64,000 nt of DNA, taken from contig NZ_AOIP01000008.1 of the NCBI RefSeq assembly GCF_000337535.1, positions 37,557-101,556 of the forward strand, in the 5' to 3' direction. The translations under genes were made by a program, and so were the position numbers. The notes below the pieces were generated by a model. The model saw nothing but the letters and a program-made list of their open reading frames with translations, did no database searches and was not told where the DNA came from. The stretch comes from Natrialba aegyptia DSM 13077 (lineage in GTDB: Archaea > Halobacteriota > Halobacteria > Halobacteriales > Natrialbaceae). Below, in pieces: positions 43,036 to 51,140 of this stretch. Position 1 is the first letter of the stretch. Each line of letters begins with the position of its first letter.

Positions 43036-44028
43036 TTACTCGCTATCCCACGGCCAGGGGGAACTGGACCCGCGCTCGGGGATCGTGTCCGCCAGGTCGG
43101 GGTCGCGATCGAACAGCGATCCGTCGGCGGTCTCGGCGAGGAGCGTTTCTACCTGCGCTCGCATGTGTCGGACCATCTTCCCCTCCATTCGTTGACCGCG
43201 GTCGTCGACCTGGCCGGTCATCTCCAGTAAGGCGCTGCCGTACCCGCGGATGCCGTACGCGTTGCGAGCGATGTTCGCACCCGTGCCGCCGGGATACTGC
43301 GACATGTTCGCGAAACCGAACTCGTCGTCGACCTCGTCGTACATCGCCCAGTTCATCCGCTTCGAGAGTTCGACGGCGTCCGCTCGAGCGGCGGGAGCGA
43401 TCGGCCAGAACGTCGACGCGCTGATCGACTCGCCGTCTTCGTCGACGTAATCCCCGGTCTGGGTGTGCAGGTCGGCGACCCACGTCGGTTCGAGGGCGGT
43501 GACGTAGTCGATCATCGCCTGCGTTTCCGGCGACGGGTTGTCTGTCGCGCCGGCCTCGTAGTCGTGCTGGCGGTTCGGATCGATGCCGTCGGCGTTCGTC
43601 CGCTGATTTCGCATGCCGCCGTCGGGGTTGTGCATGGGGAGCGCGTGGACGGTCAGTTCGTCGCGGACCGGCCCGACGGCGTTCCCGCCCGCGGCGAGCC
43701 GTTGTAGAACCTTCAGGAGCGCGACGGTCCCCGTCGGCTCGTCCCCGTGTTGCTCGCTCGTCAGGAAGACGTCAGTGTCGCCGTCGCCGACGGTCGCGAC
43801 GACGAGTTCACGTCCCTCGATGCTGTCGCCGATCGTCTCCAGGGAGACGGCTCCCTGGCTGGTGTGTTCGTACGTCGCCAGTTGGTCCATCACGTCCGCG
43901 TGCGTGTGCCACCGCGAGTTCTCTCGCGGATAGTCCCGTGCGCTTGCAATCCCGATACCGGACCCGAGTACGCTCGTTCCGGCTCCGGCGATGCCGCCGA
44001 TCAACGAAAGTGCGTTACGCCGCTTCAT
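43036..44028 (-). CDS. Tat-exported M14-family zinc carboxypeptidase
   Basis: 330 residues. Signal MKRRNALSLIGGIAGAGTSVLGSG (twin Arg) sends it outside the cell. Zinc-carboxypeptidase features: EQHGDEPTG with the HxxE zinc pair near residue 93, DPNRQHDYE near residue 149 with the Arg pair, VADLHTQTGDY with the third zinc His near residue 185, and LLEMTGQVDD with the catalytic Glu near residue 268. Such enzymes trim C-terminal residues from peptides or peptide-like substrates. A TATA tract at 44053-44063 is 29 bases before the ATG. Confidence 0.9.
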   Translation of the reverse strand: MKRRNALSLIGGIAGAGTSVLGSGIGIASARDYPRENSRWHTHADVMDQLATYEHTSQGAVSLETIGDSIEGRELVVATVGDGDTDVFLTSEQHGDEPTGTVALLKVLQRLAAGGNAVGPVRDELTVHALPMHNPDGGMRNQRTNADGIDPNRQHDYEAGATDNPSPETQAMIDYVTALEPTWVADLHTQTGDYVDEDGESISASTFWPIAPAARADAVELSKRMNWAMYDEVDDEFGFANMSQYPGGTGANIARNAYGIRGYGSALLEMTGQVDDRGQRMEGKMVRHMRAQVETLLAETADGSLFDRDPDLADTIPERGSSSPWPWDSE

Positions 44029-44052
44029 AATTGCCTATGACCGTAACTGATA

Positions 44053-44063
44053 GTTATATTTAA
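44053..44063 (-). promoter_or_regulatory. TATA box of the carboxypeptidase gene
   Basis: GTTATATTTAA on the plus strand is centred about 29 bases upstream of the ATG at 44028, indicating a leaderless transcript. Confidence 0.6.
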
Positions 44064-44252
44064 TTCTTGTATTACTGTCCTGTCAGGTACGTCGATAAAT
44101 ACAGCCAACGGTTGGTGATAGCGACAGCGAACGGGAGGATCAGATTCGAAGAAGCGGTGACGATCGACGAGGCGTTCGATCACCGCTGTACCATCAGTCC
44201 GTCGAGCGCGAACGCACGAGCGGGACGAACTCGACCCGGTTCTCGATGGCTG

Positions 44253-45485
44253 TCAATTCTCCTCGGTTCCGTTCGGTTTCCCATCCGTCTCGTTCACGTC
44301 CGTCACATCGATTCGGAGCGGTTCGTCGACCGGAACGGCGATCGCTCGCTCGCCGGTCGAGATCCGCAACGCCGGCTGTTCGCGCGTCGCCTCGCGCCGC
44401 GTTCGCTCGCCGTCGGCCGTTGGGTCGTCCGTTCGATCGAGTTCGCCGCGGACGCCGCGCGGGGTCAAGTAGTCGCCGTCGACGGCGAGCCCGATGTCCG
44501 CACAGAGGCGTTTGAGCACCGATCGGGCACCTTCGGTCGTGATCGCCGGCGGGGCGATGTCTCGCTCGCGGGCGAGTTCGGTCGCCGTCGCGTCCGCGAG
44601 CAGGGATTCGATCTCGCGCTCGTCGTACCCGCGGTCATCGAGTACCGTCCTGACCCGGCGGGCGATCGAGGGGGCGTGTCGCGTCGGAAAGAGGGGCCAG
44701 TCGTTCGAGGGCGGATCGAGGACGACTCGGTACCGGCGCAGCGGCGTGCGGGCGGGGGCAAAGAGGGAGACGTCCTCCAGGCGCTGGGATTTCCCGAGGA
44801 CGCGAATCGTCCCAGTGTAGAAGTCGACGTCGTTCCAGGTCGCGCCGGTCCGCCTGTCGTCTTCGGGCACGCGAAACAGTTCCGAGCCGCGGACGGCGGA
44901 GTGGGCGAGGAGCGCGACCATGGCGTACTCGCGCAACCGCGTTCGGCGTTCGACCGGGTCCTGTCGGGTCGTCTCCGAGAGAGCCCGTTTGCGGACGTGG
45001 GTTTCCAGTCGGCGGCGCTGTTTGGCACTCCAACTGTCGGCGTCGTCGCGGTCGGTTGCACTCGGCAGGGCCGATTCCGCGAGTTCAGTTGCGGCCGGAT
45101 TCGTTTCGAGGATGCCGCCGCGGACGCACCACGAGAGGAAGGCCCGGACGACGGCGAAGTACGTCCGGGCGGACGAGGCGGTGTAGGCACCGCGCTCGGT
45201 CCGTCTGTGTAGCTCCTCGGCGTAGGTGCGAACGTGATCGCTCTCGAGGGCGAACAGCGAGATCAGACCGAACTCGCGCTCGAGCCAGTCGGCGAATCGC
45301 CGGAGGATGGATTCGGCGTTCGACGCGTACGCGCCCGCACCCGGCCCGTCGGGATCGCCGACAGCCTTTCGCTGGAGGTAGGCGTCGACGGCGTCCGTGA
45401 CGGTGACCTCGGCGCTGCTGTCGACGGCGTCCGTGACGGTGACCTCGGCGCTGCTGTCGCCGGCGGCCGGTTCGCGGTCAGGCAC
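44253..45485 (-). CDS. Tyrosine-recombinase-like (integrase-fold) protein, catalytic Tyr absent
   Basis: 410 residues. Residues about 40-135 form a SAM-like core-binding domain (ILRRFADWLEREFGLISLFAL, SARTYFAVVRAFLSWCVRGGILETNPA), and residues about 160-380 a catalytic-domain-like region with YAMVALLAHSAVRGSELFRVPEDDR (box I Arg). Box II reads YLTPRGVRGELDR, lacking the usual His, and no Tyr follows to the C-terminus, so the nucleophile is missing. Likely a DNA-binding remnant or repurposed recombinase. The N-terminus has a 12-residue tandem duplication encoded by the repeat at 45385-45456. Confidence 0.75.
   Translation of the reverse strand: MPDREPAAGDSSAEVTVTDAVDSSAEVTVTDAVDAYLQRKAVGDPDGPGAGAYASNAESILRRFADWLEREFGLISLFALESDHVRTYAEELHRRTERGAYTASSARTYFAVVRAFLSWCVRGGILETNPAATELAESALPSATDRDDADSWSAKQRRRLETHVRKRALSETTRQDPVERRTRLREYAMVALLAHSAVRGSELFRVPEDDRRTGATWNDVDFYTGTIRVLGKSQRLEDVSLFAPARTPLRRYRVVLDPPSNDWPLFPTRHAPSIARRVRTVLDDRGYDEREIESLLADATATELARERDIAPPAITTEGARSVLKRLCADIGLAVDGDYLTPRGVRGELDRTDDPTADGERTRREATREQPALRISTGERAIAVPVDEPLRIDVTDVNETDGKPNGTEEN
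45385..45456 (-). repeat. Two tandem copies of a 36-base unit within the integrase-like gene
   Basis: Bases 45385-45420 and 45421-45456 are identical and encode two copies of the peptide DSSAEVTVTDAV. The duplication is in frame and lies before the core-binding domain. Confidence 0.85.
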
Positions 45486-45658
45486 GCCGGCTCACCCTCC
45501 TTGTCCCGTCGATGCGACGAGAACGGCGGCCGAGACCGGAATCGTCGCGTCCCGTCATCTGTGTCTCTTACTGCGTCGGCGCGGTAAATCCGTGTTTCGG
45601 TGACCCGAGTTCAGAAAAAACACCACCATTTTTCAGATCCCGATTAGTTGGGTTAAAT

Positions 45659-45988
45659 ATGGAGACTCGACGGTGGAGAGTGAAGATTGGCAGTTGGGGA
45701 GCCATAGCGGTTGGTATCCTCGGGTCAGCCATCTCCCTCACGTTCTTCGAAACGGGTGGATTCCTCTACATGGCTCTGTTTAGTATATTTGGCATCGGTG
45801 GTGCATTGCGACTTAGCGGTCGTGCGAAGCTCTACTCTTATTTGCTCCCTGTCATGGGTTTCCTTGCCTTTTTCCTCTCACTAGCGCGCTATCTCAGAGA
45901 CGGACTTACGACACTAACACTCGCGCTCTTGCTTCTCACTATCGTCGTATTTCTGCGGAGTCTTCAAGGCTACCGCGCTTACTCTTGA
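45659..45988 (+). CDS. Small polytopic membrane protein of unknown function
   Basis: 109 residues, about four hydrophobic helices (IGSWGAIAVGILGSAISLTFF, YMALFSIFGIGGAL, YSYLLPVMGFLAFFLSL, LALLLLTIVVFLRSL). Codon use is less GC-biased at third positions than neighbours, suggesting lower constraint or foreign origin. Start METRRWRVK at 45659 is the Met next to an AT tract; the upstream frame is not credible. It sits alone between the integrase-like gene and the glycan region. Confidence 0.65.
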   Translation: METRRWRVKIGSWGAIAVGILGSAISLTFFETGGFLYMALFSIFGIGGALRLSGRAKLYSYLLPVMGFLAFFLSLARYLRDGLTTLTLALLLLTIVVFLRSLQGYRAYS

Positions 45989-46082
45989 TACAGCGTATCT
46001 CCGATAGACGGCCGTGCCGTCCGTACTGGTGTATTACAGGCATCTGAATAGAACCTGTGTTACTATCGACTGGCAGCGCTGC

Positions 46083-47696
46083 TTACTCGAGATAGCCCAG
46101 ATCCGCGAGTCGCTGTTCGACCCCCTCATCCGCGGTTTCGACGACTTCACCGTCGTCGCGTCTGTCGTAAGTCGTCTCCCCGCTCGGATCGACACACGGG
46201 AGCACCGTCCCGTCCATGCGCTCGTCCGCCGGGACGCCGAGCGTCGCCAGGACGGTCGGCGCGATATCGAAGAGGTGTGCGCTTCCGACGCCAGCGGCGC
46301 AGTCGACCCCTGCACCCGCGACGGCGACCGTCCCCTCGAGTTTGTGGTTCCAGGGCTCGCTCGGTGGTCCGAACTGCTCCTCCCGCAGCGTCGCCGACAG
46401 GAAGTGCTCGAAGTCCGCCGGAATCGTCACGATGTCGACGGCGTGCTCGCTCTCGGGGCCGTGGAAATACTCCTCCCGCGGGCGGACCGCCTCGAAAACC
46501 GGCTCACCGTCCGGCGTCCGCACCGAGCGGAGGGCGTCGATAACCCGCGTGCGAACCGCCTCGTACTCCGCCTGCGGTACCTGGCCGTTCGGCTCGCGGC
46601 CCTCGAGATTGAGCCGGACCCCGAGTTCGATCCGCGAACGCACGTACGCCTGCGAGTTCGGAAAGTCGACCTGGGTCGCGCCCGCGCTGACGAGCCCCGA
46701 CGGGACGGCGGCGGCGACGAGGTCGGCGAGGCCGAGGCGCTCGAGAATAGCGCCGAGTCGCTGGCTCGTGAGGCCGGCTTTGGCGGCGGCGGCCATCGTC
46801 CGTTCCGACAGGCCCGGATCGCGTCGTGTCGTCTCCTCACCGGCCTTGAGGGAGTCGTCTCGGACCGTCGCCCAGGTGGGCATTCCCTCGCCGCCGTCTT
46901 TCGTCTCGACGTAGCCCTCTCGCCGGAGGTGCTCGTTCGCCCTGAACTCGCGGCCCGCGTAGGGGCCCATGCCGTGATCGCTGGCGACGATGACGGTGTC
47001 GGGGTCGTACGTTTCGAGGATGTCGGCGAGCTGTCGGTCGAGTTCGCGATAGATCGCCCGGATCGCCGCGTCGTTTTCGGGCTCCTTGTGGAAGATGGAG
47101 TCGGTCACCTGGAACTCGAGGAAGCCGAACTCGGGGTCGAACCGGTCGGCCAAATACCGGAACGCCTCGCCGCGCATGCGGACGCAGTCGCTGGAGGCAC
47201 CGGCGAGGTCGTCGGCGTCTTCGTCGGGATAGACGCGGTACTCGCCGAGTTCGTCCCTGACGTCCGCGAGCAACCCGTCGGGGTGGCAGGCCGGGTCCTC
47301 CGGCGCGGTGTAGCCCGGGATCAGCGCGCCGCTGAACTCGTGGGGCGGGTGCGTGACCGGGACGTTGACGACGACGCTCGTGATGTCGTGCTCGGAGAGC
47401 AACTCCCACAGCGCCGGTTCGCGCACGTCGCTCGCGTTGACCACGTCCCAGTCGTAGCCCTCGAAGGAGAGAAAGCCGAAGACGCCGTGCTTGCCGGGAT
47501 TTTTCCCGGTGTACATGGACGGCCAGGCGCTCGCCGTCCACGGCGGAATCTGGGATTCGAGGGGGCCGCTCGTCCCGTCCTCGTAGAGCGATTCCAGCGT
47601 CGGTACGTCGTCGTTGGCAAACAGCGGCTCCAGCACGCGGTCGCAGGCTGCATCGATCCCGACGAGCAGGGTCTGCAGCGAGGAATCGTCGTCCAT
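46083..47696 (-). CDS. Alkaline phosphatase superfamily (type I phosphodiesterase/nucleotide pyrophosphatase-like) protein
   Basis: 537 residues, no signal peptide. Seen: the first metal-site region LLVGIDAACDRVLEP, PPWTASAWPSMYTGKNPGKHGVFGF near residue 55 with the nucleophile Thr/Ser and metal ligands, TVIVASDHGMGPYAGREF near residue 235, and SAHLFDIAPTVLATLGVPADERMDGTVL near the C-terminus (His and Asp ligands). Such enzymes cleave phosphodiesters or sulfates. Within this glycan cluster it may modify or recycle a nucleotide-sugar or lipid-linked intermediate. Opposite strand to most cluster genes. Confidence 0.88.
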   Translation of the reverse strand: MDDDSSLQTLLVGIDAACDRVLEPLFANDDVPTLESLYEDGTSGPLESQIPPWTASAWPSMYTGKNPGKHGVFGFLSFEGYDWDVVNASDVREPALWELLSEHDITSVVVNVPVTHPPHEFSGALIPGYTAPEDPACHPDGLLADVRDELGEYRVYPDEDADDLAGASSDCVRMRGEAFRYLADRFDPEFGFLEFQVTDSIFHKEPENDAAIRAIYRELDRQLADILETYDPDTVIVASDHGMGPYAGREFRANEHLRREGYVETKDGGEGMPTWATVRDDSLKAGEETTRRDPGLSERTMAAAAKAGLTSQRLGAILERLGLADLVAAAVPSGLVSAGATQVDFPNSQAYVRSRIELGVRLNLEGREPNGQVPQAEYEAVRTRVIDALRSVRTPDGEPVFEAVRPREEYFHGPESEHAVDIVTIPADFEHFLSATLREEQFGPPSEPWNHKLEGTVAVAGAGVDCAAGVGSAHLFDIAPTVLATLGVPADERMDGTVLPCVDPSGETTYDRRDDGEVVETADEGVEQRLADLGYLE

Positions 47697-47913
47697 TGCC
47701 GGCGTCTCCGCGGCGGTTCCCTTTCGTTATGGGCGGGGTTACCGCGAGCCGCCAGTTTCTGGGCCTCCGCCGGGATCACGATCACCGAAAGCCACCGAGG
47801 ACCGGGTGTCGGTCAGCCGCCGTGAAACGACGGGTAGCCGCGTCCTACCCTCGTCTCCTCTCCCGTTCCTGGTCTCTCCGCACTCCCAACCCTCTCGTCT
47901 AACCCAATGCCGA

Positions 47914-48924
47914 CTACTTGACCGAATCGTACAGCGACGCCACCGTCCGCATTCCCCACGACCCGTACTCCAGACTGTAGTACGTCTCCAGCTCCGGATT
48001 GAACTTCGCCTTGTACCGATTGATTCGGCGCGTATCCGCGCCGACGAGATCGTACGTCTCGAGTTCGCGATCGCGGGCGTCCTCCATGATCGCCCAGTCG
48101 AGCAGGTCGTTCGTCGGCACGTCCACGTCCGCATCCGTTCGGACGCCGCCCATCCACCGCCCCGTCGTGTCGCCGTACTCGAGCGCCAAAATGCCGCCGA
48201 CGAACTCGCCGTCGACGCGAAGTGTGTACGGTCGGACGTGCCCGTTCGCCGTTCGCTCGGCGAGATTGAGGACGAACTCGGCCGGCACGTCGAAACCGAT
48301 TCCCTGCGATTCGTACCGGTTTTTCACCTGCTCGTGAATCAGTCGAATCTCCTCGGAACCGCCGACCGCGACCTCGTAGGCGTCCTCGTCGGCGTTCGTG
48401 ATATTGCTCCGCGCGTCGCTGCTGAACGACTTCAAGAGTTCGTCGCGCTCTCGCGTGAGGTCGACCGCGTAGGTATACTCCGGCGTCGCGTCGAACTCGT
48501 TCCACTTGAACGGCCGCGAGTCCGCGACGCCCGTGCTCGTCCTGACGTGGGCGTACCGCGGCGAGAGTTCGGTTCGAATCCAGTCGAGACAGCCGTCCGT
48601 GAACCGCTGGCGACGGCGCTCGCGCTTTCGCTGTTTTAGTTTGCCCATGTTCAGAAACGCCGGTCCGAGGTACGGCACGCGGATGTGTGGCGGCGGCGAG
48701 AACACCGTCGTCACGAACTGTTTCCGCAGTTCGAAGACCGGAAAGAGGCCGACCGGTTCCTGCCCCTTGAACCCGATCAGCGGATGGAGCGTCGCGCCCG
48801 AATGGTTCGCTTGGACCTCCAGGGCCTCGAGTTCGTGACACAGCGTTCCCTGTGGGGAGCGTTCGACGAACTCGTTCCAGCGCTCGCGGTCCTCGTCGGT
48901 CGCAGCGCGAACGTCGATGCTCAT
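47914..48924 (-). CDS. FemAB/GNAT-like aminoacyl- or acyltransferase, copy 1
   Basis: 336 residues. Two GNAT-like halves as in FemX/FemAB-type proteins: N-terminal WNEFVERSPQGTLCHELEALEVQ, PVGLFPVFELRKQFVTTVFSPPPHIRVPYLGPAF, and C-terminal YTLRVDGEFVGGILALEYGDTTGRWMGG followed by TNDLLDWAIMEDARDRELETYDLVGADTRRINRYKAKF. Homologous in layout to the protein at 59515. Bacterial members add amino acids to cell-wall peptides; archaea lack peptidoglycan, so the acceptor here is unknown, presumably surface glycan. Start 48924 gives the family N-terminus. Confidence 0.82.
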   Translation of the reverse strand: MSIDVRAATDEDRERWNEFVERSPQGTLCHELEALEVQANHSGATLHPLIGFKGQEPVGLFPVFELRKQFVTTVFSPPPHIRVPYLGPAFLNMGKLKQRKRERRRQRFTDGCLDWIRTELSPRYAHVRTSTGVADSRPFKWNEFDATPEYTYAVDLTRERDELLKSFSSDARSNITNADEDAYEVAVGGSEEIRLIHEQVKNRYESQGIGFDVPAEFVLNLAERTANGHVRPYTLRVDGEFVGGILALEYGDTTGRWMGGVRTDADVDVPTNDLLDWAIMEDARDRELETYDLVGADTRRINRYKAKFNPELETYYSLEYGSWGMRTVASLYDSVK

Positions 48925-49199
48925 CGCGTCACCCCTCCGTGTAGCCGACGAACTCGGGCGTCGATCGACTCGTTCGGAGCGCTCTCGTGGGATGCCTGCA
49001 GCGTCGCTCGGCCAGTCATACCGACAGCCTCGCACCGCGAGCACTTTGTAAGCGGCCCGTTTCCGCCGGCGACGATCCGACGAGCGGGGCGAACGAGAAG
49101 CGAAACCGGTCACGAGCGGCGTTCTGCGGGATCGTGCGAGCGCGCGGCGTCTCCGCTCAAGTTCTCGGTTCGGATCGACCGGTTACGCGACTCGTAACA

Positions 49200-50294
49200 A
49201 TGGTGGAACCAGTCGACGCCCGGATAACTGCCTCATACATGAAAGAGCGTTTGACGAATACGACCGAGCCGTCCGCCGCCGTCGGCCAGGGGCCCAAAGC
49301 TATCGCGTCCCGTCTCCCGGTCGACTTGATCGGCGTCGCCGGATTCACTGTACTCGCGGCCGTCCTCCTGCTCGTCGTCGAGATCACGATGCCGGTCGCT
49401 CGCGTCGCGATCGGGTTTCCACTGTTGTTTCTCGCACCCGGGTACGTAACCGTCTCCGTGCTGTTCCCGCGGGACGAGCCGCCGGCGCGGACCGAACGCG
49501 TGCCGCTGATCGGGCAGACGCTGACGGTAACCGGGACCGAACGCGCGGCGCTCTCTTTCGGGCTGAGCTTTGCGCTCCTCCCGCTGCTCGGTTTCCTGAT
49601 CGCCGCCACACCGCTCGTGTACGCGGTAACGGGCGTCGTTGGAACCGTGAGCGGGTTCGTTCTCGTCGGGACCGCTCTCGCCGCTGTGCGCCGCGCCCGT
49701 GTTCCTCGCTCCGACCGCTACCAGTTCCGCCTCGGCCGCGTCATCGACGCGCTCTATACGGCGGTATTCGGCACGAGTTCACCCGTCAACACGGCGGTCA
49801 ACGTCGTGTTGGTCGTAAGCATGCTCGTTGCACTTTCGAGCGTGGGGTACGCGCTCGTCGCCCCGCAGGACGGCGAGCAGTATACGGATATGAAACTGCT
49901 CACGGAGGACGACTCCGGTGAACTCGTTACGGCTGACTACCAGACGTCGACGGAGCCCGGCGAGTCCGTTCCCATGACGATCAGCGTCGAGAATCAGGAG
50001 AACGCCGAGCGGGAGTATACGGTGGTCGTGCAAGAGCAATGGGTCGAGGAGGGGAGCGGAAACGTGTTCAACCGAACGGAACACGAGCGATACGCGTACG
50101 AACTCGGAGACGGGGACCGCGAACTCACGAACGGCACCGTGACGCCGGACGCCGAGAGCGGGACGGTTCGAATCGCGGCGTTGCTCTACGAGGGCGAGGT
50201 GCCGGAGTCGCCGACGATGGCGAACGCCGACCAGTCGACGTACCTCTGGACGACGATCGAGGAGGCCAGTGGAGACGAGGATACGGACGGGTAA
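49200..50294 (+). CDS. DUF1616 family membrane protein
   Basis: 364 residues. About five hydrophobic segments in the N-terminal two-thirds: VDLIGVAGFTVLAAVLLLVV, VAIGFPLLFLAPGYVTVSVLFPRDEPP (DUF1616 signature around LAPGY), LSFALLPLLGFLIAATPLVYAV, and NVVLVVSMLVALSSVGYALVAP. A C-terminal beta-sandwich-like domain (residues about 230-355) faces outside: VTADYQTSTEPGESVPMTISVENQENAEREYTVVVQEQWV. DUF1616 proteins are found near surface-polysaccharide genes in archaea; biochemical role unknown. ATG 49239 is an alternative start. Confidence 0.82.
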   Translation: MVEPVDARITASYMKERLTNTTEPSAAVGQGPKAIASRLPVDLIGVAGFTVLAAVLLLVVEITMPVARVAIGFPLLFLAPGYVTVSVLFPRDEPPARTERVPLIGQTLTVTGTERAALSFGLSFALLPLLGFLIAATPLVYAVTGVVGTVSGFVLVGTALAAVRRARVPRSDRYQFRLGRVIDALYTAVFGTSSPVNTAVNVVLVVSMLVALSSVGYALVAPQDGEQYTDMKLLTEDDSGELVTADYQTSTEPGESVPMTISVENQENAEREYTVVVQEQWVEEGSGNVFNRTEHERYAYELGDGDRELTNGTVTPDAESGTVRIAALLYEGEVPESPTMANADQSTYLWTTIEEASGDEDTDG

Positions 50295-50493
50295 CGGTAA
50301 CGGCAACGAGACTGAACTCGCCGTTGACGACGGGTTCGTTCTTCGGCACACGACAGTGCTATCGACCGCTGCGTACCGTCGCAGCTCGTGCTGACTTCGA
50401 AGACAGCAAGGTTCCGTTGCCACTATTACCGACTGCAACCGTCTCCACGCCGACCGCACACCTGCTTCCCGAACTCGTTCCAGATACCCTCTC

Positions 50494-50724
50494 TCAAATG
50501 AGGGTATCTAGAACGAGTATCACGCCACAGGCTGCTATTGCTGTGCCGCCGACGCGTCCGATCAGAACGGAGACCTCGCTCATCTGGATATCGACCGGAC
50601 TTTGCGTTGTTCCGATAGACTTCGTCCACCGGTTGAATAGATCGATGAGTGGATGGTTTATAATCAGCGGGATACCAATAAGGATCAACAGCACACCTGA
50701 CAGCACCTTTGCGAGGGGAGTCAC
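50494..50724 (-). CDS. Small two-helix membrane protein (start uncertain)
   Basis: With GTG 50724 as start, 76 residues: VTPLAKVLSGVLLILIGIPLIINHPLIDLFNRW, a loop, and VLIGRVGGTAIAACGVILVLDTLI, two hydrophobic helices. With Met at 50805 it would be 103 residues with an atypical N-terminus, so 50724 is preferred but unproven. Bases 50725-51140 upstream contain no other gene, only promoter-like AT tracts and a dyad. Confidence 0.55.
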   Translation of the reverse strand: MTPLAKVLSGVLLILIGIPLIINHPLIDLFNRWTKSIGTTQSPVDIQMSEVSVLIGRVGGTAIAACGVILVLDTLI

Positions 50725-51140
50725 GTGATACGCATCCGATTCTACCCGTATGTATTGTCCGATACACGCTATTTGAAAGGGTTGGACGACGGGGTACGCG
50801 GCCACTCAACGTCTCCTTCGGGCCGCTACCCTGCGGTGGCCGTCTCGATCCCTCACTCTTGTCACTACACCATCCCTGCTATCGCTTCTTTGCCAGCGCC
50901 CGTTGCAGGGAACCTGAAGCGCAATATAGTAGCCACTGAAAGTCGGTGCACACCTGATCGTGCGACAGCTGTACGATCAGTGTGTAAACCGTTTCAGTTG
51001 TTACTATACGCCTCGTTTCGTCGGGTAACTCCGGCCGCTTCGCACTGTTTCTCGTATCGAACGAACGGTACACGCAGACTTACGGTCAGCAACCGGTGAA
51101 TAACAAGGATAGCTATCGGATAACGTCGCAGCAGCACCGA
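50725..51140. other. Intergenic region of 416 bases with a dyad and TATA-like tracts
   Basis: A dyad CACCTGATCGT (50951-50961) and ACGATCAGTGTG (50973-50984) with an 11-base spacer lies about 160 bases before the next gene. CAATATAGTAG at about 50927-50937 is TATA-like. No coding-like frame is credible. Confidence 0.5.

Noticed and set aside
44067..45212. 381-codon plus-strand frame over the integrase-like gene
   Set aside because: Composition is that of the antisense of a GC-rich gene, and the minus-strand frame has recognisable domains.
45385..45456. Two 36-base repeats as a CRISPR array
   Set aside because: The copies are directly adjacent with no spacer, in frame and inside a gene.
46014..47825. 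603-codon plus-strand frame over the phosphatase gene
   Set aside because: No family features; the opposite strand shows the alkaline-phosphatase superfamily motifs.
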